Notes: a model not told the origin generated them from the sequence alone. Positions 16,584 through 25,078 are shown, counted from the first letter of the stretch. The stretch: DNA of 64,000 nt from Nonomuraea wenchangensis (GCF_900111685.1 NZ_FOHX01000005.1:372001-436000), one strand, 5' to 3'. A program made the numbers and translations.

Positions 16584-18041
16584 TCAGAAGTCGTCGGCGG
16601 TGCGGATCCGGTCGCGGATCCAGACGCCGGCCTCCTTCAGCCGCGCCGTTCCGGCGAACGAGCCGTTCGGGCAGGTCCCGGTCGTGAAGACGGCGCCCGT
16701 GCGGAAGTCGTCGGAGAAGTTCCAGTTCACCCAGCTGATCTTCTTCTGGGCCAGCAGGTCGAGATACTGCTGCGACCTGGTGAAGTTGTTGGCGCCGTCG
16801 CCGGACGCGCTCTGGGTGCCGAACTCGGTCACGAAGATCGGCAGCCGGTCGGCGGCCCTGGACAGGGTGTTCAGGTAGGCGGTGCCGTGCGAGGCCGCGT
16901 AGAAGTGGAACGTGTACATGATGTTGGCGGCGTTGACCGGGTTGTTCACGATCTCGGTCTCGTCGGCGCCGGCGGAGACGCCGAGCGAGGACCACGCGCG
17001 GGTGCCGACCAGGATCGGGGCGTCGGGGTCGTGCTGCCGGATCACCGGGATGAGCTGGTGGGCGTAGTCGCGGATGACGGACCAGGTGACGGCGTCGCCG
17101 TTCGGCTCGTTGGCGATCTCGTACAGGACGTTCTTCTTGTTGTTGTGCCGCTGGGCGATCTCGGTGAAGAACGTCTTGGCCCGGCCGAGGTTGTACATCG
17201 GGTCGCCGGGGTCGAGCATGTGCCAGTCGACGATCGCGTACATCCCGCGCGCGGTGGCCATCTCGATCAGGGAGTGGACGCGGTCGGTGAACAGCCGGGG
17301 GTTGGTCTCGTATCCGTCCTCCTGGATGTACATCGAGATGCGCAGGACGTCGGCCTTCCAGTCGCCGGCCAGCGCGTCGAGCGAGGCGGTGTTGAGGCAC
17401 TGGTTGTACCACTGGATGCCGTGGCTGCTCATGCCGCGGAGCTGGATCTGCTTGCCGTTCTCGTTGCAGAGCTTGAGGCCGCACACGCGGAGCTGGCCGT
17501 TGGCCTGTACGGGGGTGCCGCCGCCGACGCCGCCCGTGGGGGTTCCGTAGACCTCCAGCTCCCAGAGGGAGTAGCCGTAGGGGGTGCCGCGCTGGGTGCC
17601 GTACACCCGTACGTAGCGGCCGGCGCCGCTGACCGTGAGGTCGTCGATCGCGCCGTCGCCGCTGGTCGTGGAGTAGACGTCGGTCCAGGTGGAGCCGTCG
17701 GGCGAGGTCTGCACCCGGTACGCGGTGGCGTGGGCGGCCTCCCAGTTCAGCCGGACCCGGGAGACGTTGTGCGTGGAGCCGAGGTCCACCCGGATCCACT
17801 GCGGGTCGGCCCCTTCGGCGCTGGCCCAGCGGGTGGCCGGGTTGCCGTCGACCGCCTTGCCCGGCTCCAGGCCGGCGGCCTCGATCGAGGAGGCCGTCAC
17901 GGCCCTGCCCTGCGACACCAGGGGGTCGGCCGCCGCCTGCCGCGCCGTGGCCGCGCTCGCGCCCGCGCCGGACGGCGCCACCAGCGGTAACGCCATCGCG
18001 GCCACGATGGTCAGGATCCTCGCTGCTGCACTTCGCCTCAC
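16584..18041 (-). CDS. Secreted GH5 endoglucanase with discoidin (F5/8C, CBM32-like) domain
   Basis: Encodes 485 aa. A signal peptide (MRRSAAARILTIVAAMALPL, Ala-rich cleavage region near residue 30) precedes a discoidin-type domain (about residues 40-165, ATRWASAEGADPQWIRVDLG) and a GH5 barrel (about 190-480). The acid/base Glu is in YEIANEPNG and the nucleophile Glu in IFVTEFGTQ. It should hydrolyse beta-1,4-glucan or mannan outside the cell. A perfect operator-like palindrome lies 44 bases upstream of the start, suggesting induction by a sugar-sensing repressor. Confidence 0.92.
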   Translation of the reverse strand: MRRSAAARILTIVAAMALPLVAPSGAGASAATARQAAADPLVSQGRAVTASSIEAAGLEPGKAVDGNPATRWASAEGADPQWIRVDLGSTHNVSRVRLNWEAAHATAYRVQTSPDGSTWTDVYSTTSGDGAIDDLTVSGAGRYVRVYGTQRGTPYGYSLWELEVYGTPTGGVGGGTPVQANGQLRVCGLKLCNENGKQIQLRGMSSHGIQWYNQCLNTASLDALAGDWKADVLRISMYIQEDGYETNPRLFTDRVHSLIEMATARGMYAIVDWHMLDPGDPMYNLGRAKTFFTEIAQRHNNKKNVLYEIANEPNGDAVTWSVIRDYAHQLIPVIRQHDPDAPILVGTRAWSSLGVSAGADETEIVNNPVNAANIMYTFHFYAASHGTAYLNTLSRAADRLPIFVTEFGTQSASGDGANNFTRSQQYLDLLAQKKISWVNWNFSDDFRTGAVFTTGTCPNGSFAGTARLKEAGVWIRDRIRTADDF

Positions 18042-18084
18042 GTACGACTCCGATTCTCGGGGGGACGGTCAGGCACCGCATGCG

Positions 18085-18103
18085 GTTAGGAAAGTTTCCT
18101 AAC
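18085..18103. promoter_or_regulatory. 19-bp palindromic operator upstream of GH5 gene
   Basis: GTTAGGAAAGTTTCCTAAC is a perfect inverted repeat apart from the central base. It sits 44 bases upstream of the GH5 start codon, in the position of a promoter or a repressor site. It is more AT-rich than its surroundings, as expected of a bound site. The regulator is not identified. Confidence 0.65.
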
Positions 18104-18167
18104 TTGCGGGGCAGCATAAGTTGACGTCGCCCTTGACGCAAGGCCCAAAATGCCAGAAAAGACGGCG

Positions 18168-19097
18168 TCAGCCGCGGGTGGGGCGCTCGTAGCCGTCGTC
18201 GCCGCCGTACACGTGCACGTCCGGGTCCTGCTCCGGCTGGGTGGCCGGGCTGGTGGGGGAGGCGGTGTGCTCGGAGGCGAAGTCGTCGGAGTCGGGGAAG
18301 GCGTCCGCGCCGCCCCAGCGGGCGGAGCGGGCCGTGGCGGGCGGCGCCAGGTAGTCGTCCCAGGTGATCGTGCCGCTGGGCGTCGCGTCCGTGGTCAGCG
18401 CGCCGGCCCGCTGGGCCGCGTACAGCCGGCCGGGGAAGTGCATCGGCAGGCAGAGCCGGCGCAGGCCGTGCAGGCGGCACCAGGTACGGGCCAGCCGGGC
18501 ATGGTCGAGCACCTCCGGCCCGCCGAACTCGACCGCCGTCCCGAGCGGCTCGCCGCCGATGAGCTCGGCCGCCCGCGCCGCGACCTCGCCCGTGTGCACC
18601 GGCTGCATGAGCACGGTCGGATCCACGGGCACCACCGGGAGCGCGGCGAGGTCGTGCATCCGCCGGTTCAGCCACTGCTCGAACGGGGTGCTGCGGAGCA
18701 CGGTCCAGCCGAGGCCGCCGCCGGCGACCAGTCGTTCGGCCTCCAGCTTGTACGCGAGATAGCCGACCGGAGCACGGTCCGCGCCGACCATCGAGGTGAG
18801 CAGCAGGTGCCCGACCCCGGCCTCGCGGGCGGCGAGGACGAGCCGGCGGGTGCCCGGGATGTCGGCGGCGCCGCGTCCCCTGCGGCCGCTGGTGGCCAGG
18901 TGCGCGACCGCGTCCATGCCGGCGACGGCCTCCGGGATGCCGTGCCCGGAGAACAGGTCGCCCCAGACCCATTCGACGTTGCCGCGGCTCTCCCTCCTGG
19001 TACGGCTCAGCGCCCGCACCTGGTGACCCGACTTCACCAGTGCGGGCACCAGGGCCCTGCCCAGCATGCCCGTCGCTCCCGTGACCAGAATCCGCAT
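18168..19097 (-). CDS. NAD(P)-binding SDR/NmrA-type reductase
   Basis: Encodes 309 aa. The N-terminus is a Rossmann dinucleotide motif (ILVTGATGMLGRALV), with AHLATSGRRG and the YLAYKLEAE segment (Tyr-x-x-x-Lys) typical of atypical short-chain reductases that modify or sense NAD(P). The last 40 residues are an acidic tail not seen in shorter homologues. ATG 19097 has a GGGGG stretch just upstream. It lies 110 bases downstream of the IclR gene on the same strand. Substrate unknown. Confidence 0.87.
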   Translation of the reverse strand: MRILVTGATGMLGRALVPALVKSGHQVRALSRTRRESRGNVEWVWGDLFSGHGIPEAVAGMDAVAHLATSGRRGRGAADIPGTRRLVLAAREAGVGHLLLTSMVGADRAPVGYLAYKLEAERLVAGGGLGWTVLRSTPFEQWLNRRMHDLAALPVVPVDPTVLMQPVHTGEVAARAAELIGGEPLGTAVEFGGPEVLDHARLARTWCRLHGLRRLCLPMHFPGRLYAAQRAGALTTDATPSGTITWDDYLAPPATARSARWGGADAFPDSDDFASEHTASPTSPATQPEQDPDVHVYGGDDGYERPTRG

Positions 19098-19207
19098 GCG
19101 GCCCCCTCTACCCCCGATTGCGCAGGTCTGACATGTCTTCGCACGTCGGGGGTAGAAAACTCCGTCGCCGGTGTGCCGGGTGGCGGCGTCAACGTCATCC
19201 CGGACGG

Positions 19208-20002
19208 TCAGGGGCTCCCCGGCACCGGGCTCGGCCACGGGCCGGCGGCCGGGGGATCGGCGAACGCGCGGCCGATCCGTGCCGCCACGTGCAGCAGCGG
19301 CTCGACCAGCCGGGGCAGCTCGCGGGCGCGGCGCGAGGAGAGCACGATGCCGAGCGCGGCCATGGCGCGCCCGTCCACCAGGATGGGCGCGGCGGCCGAG
19401 CAGGAGCCGAGCGTCATCTCCTCGTAGGTGAACGCGTACCCCTGCGCGCGCACCGTGGCGAGCTCCCTGGCCAGCCGCCCCGGCTCGCTGATCGTGTGCG
19501 GGGTGGGCCGTTCGAGCGTGCGGGCCAGGTAGGACGTGACGAACCAGTCGGGCTCGTGGGCCAGCAGCGCCCGGCCGACGCCGGTCGGGTGCATGGGCAG
19601 CCGGCCGCCGGTCCTGGAGACGATGGGGACGGCGCGGCGGCCGTACACCTTGTCCACGTACAGCACCTCCATGCCGTCGCGGACGGCGAGGTGCACGTTC
19701 TCGCCGGTGGTGCCGAACAGCTCCTGCAACCACGGATGCGCGAGCGCCACCAGCCGGCCGGGGGCGAGCTGGCCGAGCTCCCACAGCCGCAGCCCCACGC
19801 GCAGCCGCCCGTCGGGGTCGCGGGCCAGCGCCTGCCACTCCTCCAGCTCGGCGACCAGCCGGTGCGCGGTGCTCAGCGGGACGCCGGCGCGCCGGGCCAG
19901 CTCCGTCAGCGTGAGCTTGGGGTGCGCGGCGTCGAACGCCCCGAGCAGGGCCAGCACCTTGGACGTCACGGTGCGGCCCGGCTCCCTGGATCCTCCTGCC
20001 AT
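19208..20002 (-). CDS. IclR-family regulator divergent from pobA (PobR/PcaR-like)
   Basis: Encodes 264 aa: winged helix at residues 10-70 (LTLTELARRAGVPLSTAHRLV) and an IclR effector domain (VDKVYGRRAVPIVSRTGGRLPMHPTGVGRALLA). Divergent arrangement with 4-hydroxybenzoate hydroxylase is the classic layout for PobR- or PcaR-type control, so regulation of pobA in response to 4-hydroxybenzoate or protocatechuate is likely. A 17-bp palindrome lies seven bases upstream of its start. No other beta-ketoadipate genes are in the window. Confidence 0.9.
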   Translation of the reverse strand: MAGGSREPGRTVTSKVLALLGAFDAAHPKLTLTELARRAGVPLSTAHRLVAELEEWQALARDPDGRLRVGLRLWELGQLAPGRLVALAHPWLQELFGTTGENVHLAVRDGMEVLYVDKVYGRRAVPIVSRTGGRLPMHPTGVGRALLAHEPDWFVTSYLARTLERPTPHTISEPGRLARELATVRAQGYAFTYEEMTLGSCSAAAPILVDGRAMAALGIVLSSRRARELPRLVEPLLHVAARIGRAFADPPAAGPWPSPVPGSP

Positions 20003-20008
20003 GGGGTA

Positions 20009-20025
20009 AATCCTGCATCAGGATT
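20009..20025. promoter_or_regulatory. Palindromic operator candidate in iclR-pobA gap
   Basis: AATCCTG-CAT-CAGGATT is a perfect 7-bp inverted repeat in the 80-base divergent gap; a second weaker pair (TTCC/GGAA, 20024-20038) adjoins it. The position suits autoregulation and pobA control by the IclR protein. Confidence 0.5.
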
Positions 20026-20082
20026 CCACTGAACGGAAACCGAACCTCCCGCTGAAGGGGGACAAGGCAGCATGCTTCGGTC

Positions 20083-21270
20083 ATGCGAACTCAGGTCGGG
20101 ATCATTGGCGCAGGCCCCGCGGGCCTGCTGCTGTCTCATCTGCTCCACCTGCGGGGCATCTCCTCCGTAGTGCTGGAGCGGCGCAGCCGCGACTACGTCG
20201 AGCGGCGGGTACGGGCCGGCGTCCTGGAGCAGGGCACCGTGGACACCCTCATCGAGGCCGGCGTCGGGGAGCGGATGCGGCGCGAGGGTCTGCCGCACCA
20301 CGGCATCGAGCTGCGCTACGGCGGCGCCGGCCACCGCATCGCCTTCGAGAAGCTGGTGCCCGGCCGCGCGATCACCGTCTACGGCCAGCAGGAGGTCGTC
20401 AAGGACCTCATCGCGGCGCGGCTCGCGGCCGGGGGAGACGTGCGCTTCGAGGTCGAGAACGTGGTGCCGCACGCGCTGGAGTCCGAGCCGTACATCACCT
20501 TCGGCGACGGGGAGCGGCTGGACTGCGACGTCATCGCGGGCTGCGACGGCTTCCACGGTGTGTCCCGGCAGTCCGTCCCCGAGGGCGTTCTGACCACCTT
20601 CGAGCGGGAGTATCCGTTCGCCTGGCTGGGCATCCTGGCCGACGTCGCGCCCTCGTCCGAGGAGCTGATCTACACCAGGACCGACCGCGGCTTCGCGCTG
20701 CACAGCATGCGCTCGCCCGCCGTCAGCCGTTTCTACCTCCAGGTCCCCGCCGACACGCGGGTGGAGGACTGGCCGGACGAGCGGATCTGGGACGAGCTGC
20801 GGGTCCGGCTGGAGAGCGTGCCGGGCTTCACGCTGACCACCGGCCGGATCACCGAGAAGGGCGTCACGCCGATGCGCTCGTTCGTGACCGAGCCCATGCA
20901 GTACGGCCGGCTCTACCTGGCCGGGGACGCCGCCCACATCGTGCCGCCGACCGGGGCCAAGGGGCTCAACCTGGCGGTGGCCGACGTGCGGGTGCTGACG
21001 GAGGCGCTGGCCGCGTACTTCGCCGACGGCTCGACCGCCCTGCTGGACGGCTACTCGGAGGCGTGCCTGAAGCGGGTGTGGCGGGCGCAGCACTTCTCGT
21101 GGTGGATGACGACGCTGCTGCACACGTTCGAGGACGAGGACGCCTACGGGCGGCGGCTCCAGCTCTCCTACCTGGACTACGTCACCTCGTCCGAGGCCGC
21201 CGCGAAGACGCTCGCCGAGAACTACGTCGGGCTGCCGTTCCCCGAGGACGCACGCTTGAACGTGCTTTGA
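20083..21270 (+). CDS. pobA: 4-hydroxybenzoate 3-monooxygenase
   Basis: Encodes 395 aa, the family length. It is a class A flavoprotein monooxygenase: FAD GxGxxG at residues 9-14 (GAGPAG), the DG motif in DVIAGCDGFHG, and the GD motif in YLAGDAAHIVPPTGAKGLNLA. The substrate-pocket stretches VRAGVLEQGTVDTL and YVERR are typical of PobA. It converts 4-hydroxybenzoate to protocatechuate using NAD(P)H and O2. Controlled by the divergent IclR gene; a strong hairpin follows. Confidence 0.94.
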   Translation: MRTQVGIIGAGPAGLLLSHLLHLRGISSVVLERRSRDYVERRVRAGVLEQGTVDTLIEAGVGERMRREGLPHHGIELRYGGAGHRIAFEKLVPGRAITVYGQQEVVKDLIAARLAAGGDVRFEVENVVPHALESEPYITFGDGERLDCDVIAGCDGFHGVSRQSVPEGVLTTFEREYPFAWLGILADVAPSSEELIYTRTDRGFALHSMRSPAVSRFYLQVPADTRVEDWPDERIWDELRVRLESVPGFTLTTGRITEKGVTPMRSFVTEPMQYGRLYLAGDAAHIVPPTGAKGLNLAVADVRVLTEALAAYFADGSTALLDGYSEACLKRVWRAQHFSWWMTTLLHTFEDEDAYGRRLQLSYLDYVTSSEAAAKTLAENYVGLPFPEDARLNVL

Positions 21271-21289
21271 GGTGTCGCCGCCTGAGCCT

Positions 21290-21305
21290 TGCATGCATGC
21301 ATGCA
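21290..21305. repeat. TGCA x4 palindromic repeat
   Basis: Four tandem TGCA units form a 16-base self-complementary run just after pobA, abutting the GC-rich hairpin. Simple-sequence origin likely; it could extend the terminator. Confidence 0.6.
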
Positions 21306-21341
21306 CCGCCGGCCGGCCGCTGGTGGGCGGCCGGCCGGCGG
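21306..21341. terminator. Strong GC-rich hairpin terminator
   Basis: CCGCCGGCCGGCCGC (21306-21320) and its perfect 15-base complement (21327-21341) flank a six-base loop. Placed between pobA and the convergent membrane-protein gene; bidirectional. Confidence 0.8.
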
Positions 21342-21401
21342 GATGCGCCCGTCGCTCCGGGCGGGTGGGCGGTGCCGGGCGGCGGGCCGTTCTCGGAGGA
21401 G

Positions 21402-22307
21402 TCAGTCCGGTGGCATGTCGGGGCGGTGCGCCCCGGGTGGCAGGTGGGTGTGGTGCGATTGCGGAGGCGTGGACATCCCGCCAGGAGTCGCGCCAGGAGT
21501 CGTGCCCGGCGCGCCCGAGGCCGTCGTGCCCGGCGGGCCGGCGGCCGTCGCGCCCGGCGCCGTGCGGATGGGCGCCGTCTCCTCGCCGGTCATGGCGCCG
21601 GCGTCCCGGCGCCCGCGCTGGTACGCCTCGGCGTGCGCCCTGGCCTGCGGAGCCTCGGCCTCCATACGGCTCAGCCAGCGCTCCCAGCGCTGCTGCATCG
21701 GCCGGATCAGGCCGCCGCCGATGCCGATGGCGAGGATGGCGCCGATCGTCCCGAGCACGGTGATCAGCACCGGAGTGGTGACCGTGGTGGCCACGCCGAT
21801 CTGGTTGAGCGCGGCGATGATGCCCAGCGCCCAGATGAACACGGCGGCCGCGGTGGCGATCCAGCGTCCGTACGACAGCCCGCCGAGCGCCCCGTTGAGT
21901 ATGTCCCGCACGCCCTTGGCGATCGCGCCGGCCACCACGACGATCACGATGGCGACCAGTGCCCTGGGCAGCCAGGCGACCACGCCGGTGAGCAGCACGG
22001 AGATCGGGTTCGGCCCGAAGACGCTGAAGGCTATCTGCAGGGTGACCAGCACGATGGCGTAGAAGACGATCCTGCCCAGCAGGCTGCTGGCGTCGTACTT
22101 GCTGCGTTCGAGCCAGCGGCGCACGCCGCTGCGTTCCACCGCGCGGTCGAAGCCGATCCGCTGCAGGATCTTGTCGACCACCTTCTCCAGGGCCTTGGCG
22201 ATGAGGTACCCGATGACGAGGATCACCAGGAACGCGACCAGCCTCGGCACGAACGTGGCGACCGATCGCCAGGCATCCGTGATGCCTTGGCCGATGTTGA
22301 CGTCCAC
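21402..22307 (-). CDS. Conserved TM-helix (MscS-related) membrane protein
   Basis: Encodes 301 aa with about five hydrophobic segments: residues 20-40, 80-100, 110-135, 150-175 and 180-200. The glycine-rich helices (GITDAWRSVATFVPRLVAFLVI-type and RALVAIVIVVVAGAIAKG) match the conserved TM-helix repeat found in MscS-like proteins that lack the beta domain. The last 80 residues are Pro/Gly/Thr-rich and cytoplasmic or periplasmic. The GTG start has GGAGG five bases upstream. Role in osmotic response is inferred only from the family. An alternative start is not evident. Confidence 0.78.
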   Translation of the reverse strand: MDVNIGQGITDAWRSVATFVPRLVAFLVILVIGYLIAKALEKVVDKILQRIGFDRAVERSGVRRWLERSKYDASSLLGRIVFYAIVLVTLQIAFSVFGPNPISVLLTGVVAWLPRALVAIVIVVVAGAIAKGVRDILNGALGGLSYGRWIATAAAVFIWALGIIAALNQIGVATTVTTPVLITVLGTIGAILAIGIGGGLIRPMQQRWERWLSRMEAEAPQARAHAEAYQRGRRDAGAMTGEETAPIRTAPGATAAGPPGTTASGAPGTTPGATPGGMSTPPQSHHTHLPPGAHRPDMPPD

Positions 22308-22404
22308 ACTTTCCTCCTCGGAGGAGTCAGTGCAACGGCGCTACCCGGAGAGCGACGGCGCATGTGCAAAGGGACACCAAAACTTGCCCTGTGGCCGGAA
22401 ACGC

Positions 22405-22435
22405 CGAAAGGCCCCGCGGTCAGCGGGGCCTTTCG
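22405..22435 (-). terminator. Terminator of tRNA cluster
   Basis: A 13-bp perfect stem (CGAAAGGCCCCGC with GCGGGGCCTTTCG) and a five-base loop lie just downstream of the minus-strand tRNA-Val, before the membrane-protein gene start. Confidence 0.8.
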
Positions 22436-22442
22436 CATGGGG

Positions 22443-22514
22443 TGGACGATACTGGGATTGAACCAGTGACCTCTTCCGTGTCAGGGAAGCGCTCTCCCGC
22501 TGAGCTAATCGTCC
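22443..22514 (-). tRNA. tRNA-Val (GAC)
   Basis: The minus strand folds as a 72-base cloverleaf: acceptor GGACGAT/ATCGTCC, D arm GCTC..GAGC, anticodon stem CTTCC/GGAAG with loop CTGACAC (anticodon GAC), T arm CTGG-TTCAATC-CCAG. CCA is not encoded. Last gene of a four-tRNA cluster. Confidence 0.95.
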
Positions 22515-22533
22515 GTGTTGAGTTGGAACTCAG

Positions 22534-22605
22534 AGCGGAAGACGGGATTCGAACCCGCGACCCTCACCTTGGCAAGGTGATGCTCTACCACTGAGCCACT
22601 TCCGC
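22534..22605 (-). tRNA. tRNA-Gly (GCC), second copy
   Basis: 72 bases; acceptor GCGGAAG/CTTCCGC, anticodon stem TCACC/GGTGA with loop TTGCCAA (anticodon GCC), T loop TTCGAAT. Identical in sequence to the copy at 22739-22810. Confidence 0.95.
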
Positions 22606-22652
22606 GTGCGTGCCTTTACCTTAGCGGATCCTGGTGGGTCCGCCATTCAGCG

Positions 22653-22723
22653 AGGTGGAGACGGGATTTGAACCCGTGTAGACGGCTTTGCAGGCCGCTG
22701 CCTCGCCTCTCGGCCACTCCACC
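22653..22723 (-). tRNA. tRNA-Cys (GCA)
   Basis: 71 bases; acceptor GGTGGAG/CTCCACC, anticodon loop CTGCAAA (anticodon GCA), T loop TTCAAAT. It lies between the two tRNA-Gly copies. Confidence 0.95.
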
Positions 22724-22738
22724 AGGAGTCACACTCCG

Positions 22739-22810
22739 AGCGGAAGACGGGATTCGAACCCGCGACCCTCACCTTGGCAAGGTGATGCTCTACCACTGAG
22801 CCACTTCCGC
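22739..22810 (-). tRNA. tRNA-Gly (GCC), first copy
   Basis: 72 bases, same sequence as the copy at 22534-22605. First gene of the cluster on the minus strand. No CCA encoded. Confidence 0.95.
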
Positions 22811-22902
22811 GTGAACCCCAGGCTACGTGCTCAGGGCCACGGGAAAACCATATCGTCTCCGCGGAGTGCCCGTGCGCACTCAGCGGCCCGTGCGGCGAAA
22901 AT

Positions 22903-24945
22903 TCACGAGATCAGCCGCACGTCCTTCGCCATGACGAACGCGATCCGGTGCCCGAGCTGGATCTGGTGGTAGCGGGTGGTGCCGGTCGTCGTGACGTGCC
23001 GCGACGGGCTGAAGGCCCCGGCCGAGTAGTGCGAGCCGGTGATCGTGTCGCCCACCGTGTACGTCTGCCCCGGCTCGATCCGGTACTGCAGCGGCGTCAG
23101 CGGCTGCGCGGCCGCCTTCGTGTACGCCGACCTCTCCGGATAGGCCCGCCCGTACACCCGGGTGCCCGCCCGCAGCGGCGTGACCAGCGGTCCCTTGGCG
23201 GGCACGGCGACCGGCTGCGCGGCCGGGTTGTGGAACCACGCCTTCTGCCCCAGATACCAGATCGCCGTCCAGTCCCCCCGCCGCTCCGCGACCGCGTAGC
23301 GCTGGCCGGTCGAGGCGCGGGCCGCGTGGTCGTACACGCTGTACGTGCTGGCCTTGCCGCCGTGCTTGCCGACGTCGGTGACCAGGGAGGCGTTCTCGCG
23401 CGGCGCGCTGTGCAGCCAGACCGTGGACGCGCCGTGCGACGGGCAGTCCTTGCCCGCCTTCGTGGTGACGCAGCCGGTGAAGCGCGGGCGGTTGTCGTCG
23501 TACGACGGCAGGATCATGACCGAGTCGCCGTTCTTCGCGCCCCGCAGCGGCCGGCCCATCAGCTCGAAGTAGTGGGCCCAGTCCCAGTAGGGTCCCGGGT
23601 CGTCGTGCATGCCGGCGACGGTCTGGGGAGTGGTGCCGGGGACGTTGTCGTGGCCGAGGATGTGGGCCCGGTCGAGCGGCACGTCGTACTTGTTCGCGAG
23701 ATAGCGCACCAGCCTGGCCGAGGACCGGTACATCGCCTCGGTGTACCACGCCCCGCCCTTGGCGAGGTAGCCCTCGTGCTCGATGCCGATCGAGCGGGTG
23801 TTGACGTCCCAGTTGCCCGCGTGCCAGGCCAGGTCGTTGGTCCTGACGTGCTGGGCCACGTGGCCGTCACGGGAGCGGATCGTGTAGTGCCAGCTCACGT
23901 ACTTCGGGTCGCGGACCATGGTCGGGATGCCCTGGTAGCCGCCCTCGGTGTCGTGGATGACGATGTAGTCGACGTGCCGGGTCTTGAACAGGCGGTCGTG
24001 GTTGCCGTAGTCCTGGGCGCCCTTCTTGCCGAAGCGCTTGTGCGCGGCCGGCATCCACTCGCAGGCCAGGCTCGCGGGGCACTCCGTCGAGGAGGAGCGG
24101 CCCGAGGCCGCGGTCACCTCGGCCGGGTCGTACGGCTCGGCGAGGTCGTCCAGCGCCGCGAGCTCTTCCTCGTCGTCGTACCGCTCGGGGAAGTGCCCGT
24201 CGTACGGGAGGTCGGCCTCGCCGGTGGAGCTGGTCCGCGGGCCGTGCGGCACGCGCAGGCCGGGCACCGGGTCGAGGCGCACCAGGTCCCCGTCGTCGGT
24301 GCGCCGCCGCGCGCCCGCCCTCATCACCGCGAACACCTCGTCGGCGAACTGCCGCGCCGCGGCCACGTCGTCGGCGCCGGAGAAGCGGGCGACCGCGTCG
24401 TACCAGCCGGCGAGGCCGGAGTCGGCGCCGGAGTCCGGGTCGGTGCTCGGGCGGGTGCTGGGGGTGGCGCTCGGGGTGTCGTGGTAGGAGGCGAGCAGGG
24501 CGGCTCCGGCGCGGATGTTGTCGGCCGGGTCGTCGCGCAGCCGGGCGGGCTCGACCCCGATGAGCCGCCCGGCCTCGGGCAGCGTCGTGTGCTGCGCCGC
24601 CGCGGCGGCGTTCAGCGGGGACAGCATGTGCACCGGCCGGGGCGGCATCGGCCGGGTCTCGTCGCCGCGGCCGTCCCCGCGCCCGTCGCCGACGGTGAGC
24701 GCGCCGGCGGGGAGGGCGTCCACGAGGTGCATCGGCCCGTAGCCGCCGGCGGTGCTGGGCTGCCCCGCGTGCGCGTCCCACCGCGAGCCCAGGTATGCCA
24801 CCCCCAGCAGCACGCTCTGCGGCACCCCGAACTCGCGCGCCGCCGCGGCGAACTCGGCCTGCCGCCCGGCCGGGGCCTCCCGGGGATGCGCCGCCATCGG
24901 CACGAGGGCGGCGAGCGCGAGCGGCCAGGCCAGCCAGAAGTGCAT
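22903..24945 (-). CDS. Secreted N-acetylmuramoyl-L-alanine amidase (amidase_2) with degenerate lysozyme-like domain
   Basis: Encodes 680 aa. A short signal peptide (MHFWLAWPLALAALVPMAAH) leads to an SLT/lysozyme-like segment (residues 30-100, VPQSVLLGVAYLGSRWDAHAG) in which the position normally holding catalytic Glu before SRW is Gly. An acidic, low-complexity linker follows (about 150-300). The zinc amidase domain spans about 325-470: YIVIHDTEGG, SWHYTIRSRDG, WHAGNWDVNTRSIGIEHEG, HILGHDNVPGTT. It cleaves peptidoglycan stem peptides outside the membrane. ATG 24945 has GGGGGAG six bases upstream; ATG 24951 has no spacing to it. Confidence 0.88.
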   Translation of the reverse strand: MHFWLAWPLALAALVPMAAHPREAPAGRQAEFAAAAREFGVPQSVLLGVAYLGSRWDAHAGQPSTAGGYGPMHLVDALPAGALTVGDGRGDGRGDETRPMPPRPVHMLSPLNAAAAAQHTTLPEAGRLIGVEPARLRDDPADNIRAGAALLASYHDTPSATPSTRPSTDPDSGADSGLAGWYDAVARFSGADDVAAARQFADEVFAVMRAGARRRTDDGDLVRLDPVPGLRVPHGPRTSSTGEADLPYDGHFPERYDDEEELAALDDLAEPYDPAEVTAASGRSSSTECPASLACEWMPAAHKRFGKKGAQDYGNHDRLFKTRHVDYIVIHDTEGGYQGIPTMVRDPKYVSWHYTIRSRDGHVAQHVRTNDLAWHAGNWDVNTRSIGIEHEGYLAKGGAWYTEAMYRSSARLVRYLANKYDVPLDRAHILGHDNVPGTTPQTVAGMHDDPGPYWDWAHYFELMGRPLRGAKNGDSVMILPSYDDNRPRFTGCVTTKAGKDCPSHGASTVWLHSAPRENASLVTDVGKHGGKASTYSVYDHAARASTGQRYAVAERRGDWTAIWYLGQKAWFHNPAAQPVAVPAKGPLVTPLRAGTRVYGRAYPERSAYTKAAAQPLTPLQYRIEPGQTYTVGDTITGSHYSAGAFSPSRHVTTTGTTRYHQIQLGHRIAFVMAKDVRLIS

Positions 24946-24965
24946 GTCCATCTCCCCCGAAGAGC

Positions 24966-24990
24966 GTCACGACGTGACTACGCTTCGTAG
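24966..24990. promoter_or_regulatory. Two abutting palindromes upstream of the amidase gene
   Basis: GTCAC-GAC-GTGAC (24966-24978) is followed directly by CTACG-CTT-CGTAG (24978-24990), sharing one base. They lie 21-45 bases before the amidase start, in its leader or promoter. Could be operators or leader hairpins; not resolved. Confidence 0.4.
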
Positions 24991-25078
24991 CCTTCCCAGG
25001 AAACGGATGGGTCAGACGGGGCGGCTGGTACTCATGGGATCGACCGCCGGTGCCCGTGGACATGAGAAAGAGTTAAAC

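Noticed and set aside
21290-21305. TGCA repeat as a possible replication or methylation site
   Set aside because: It is a short simple repeat next to a terminator with no further pattern.
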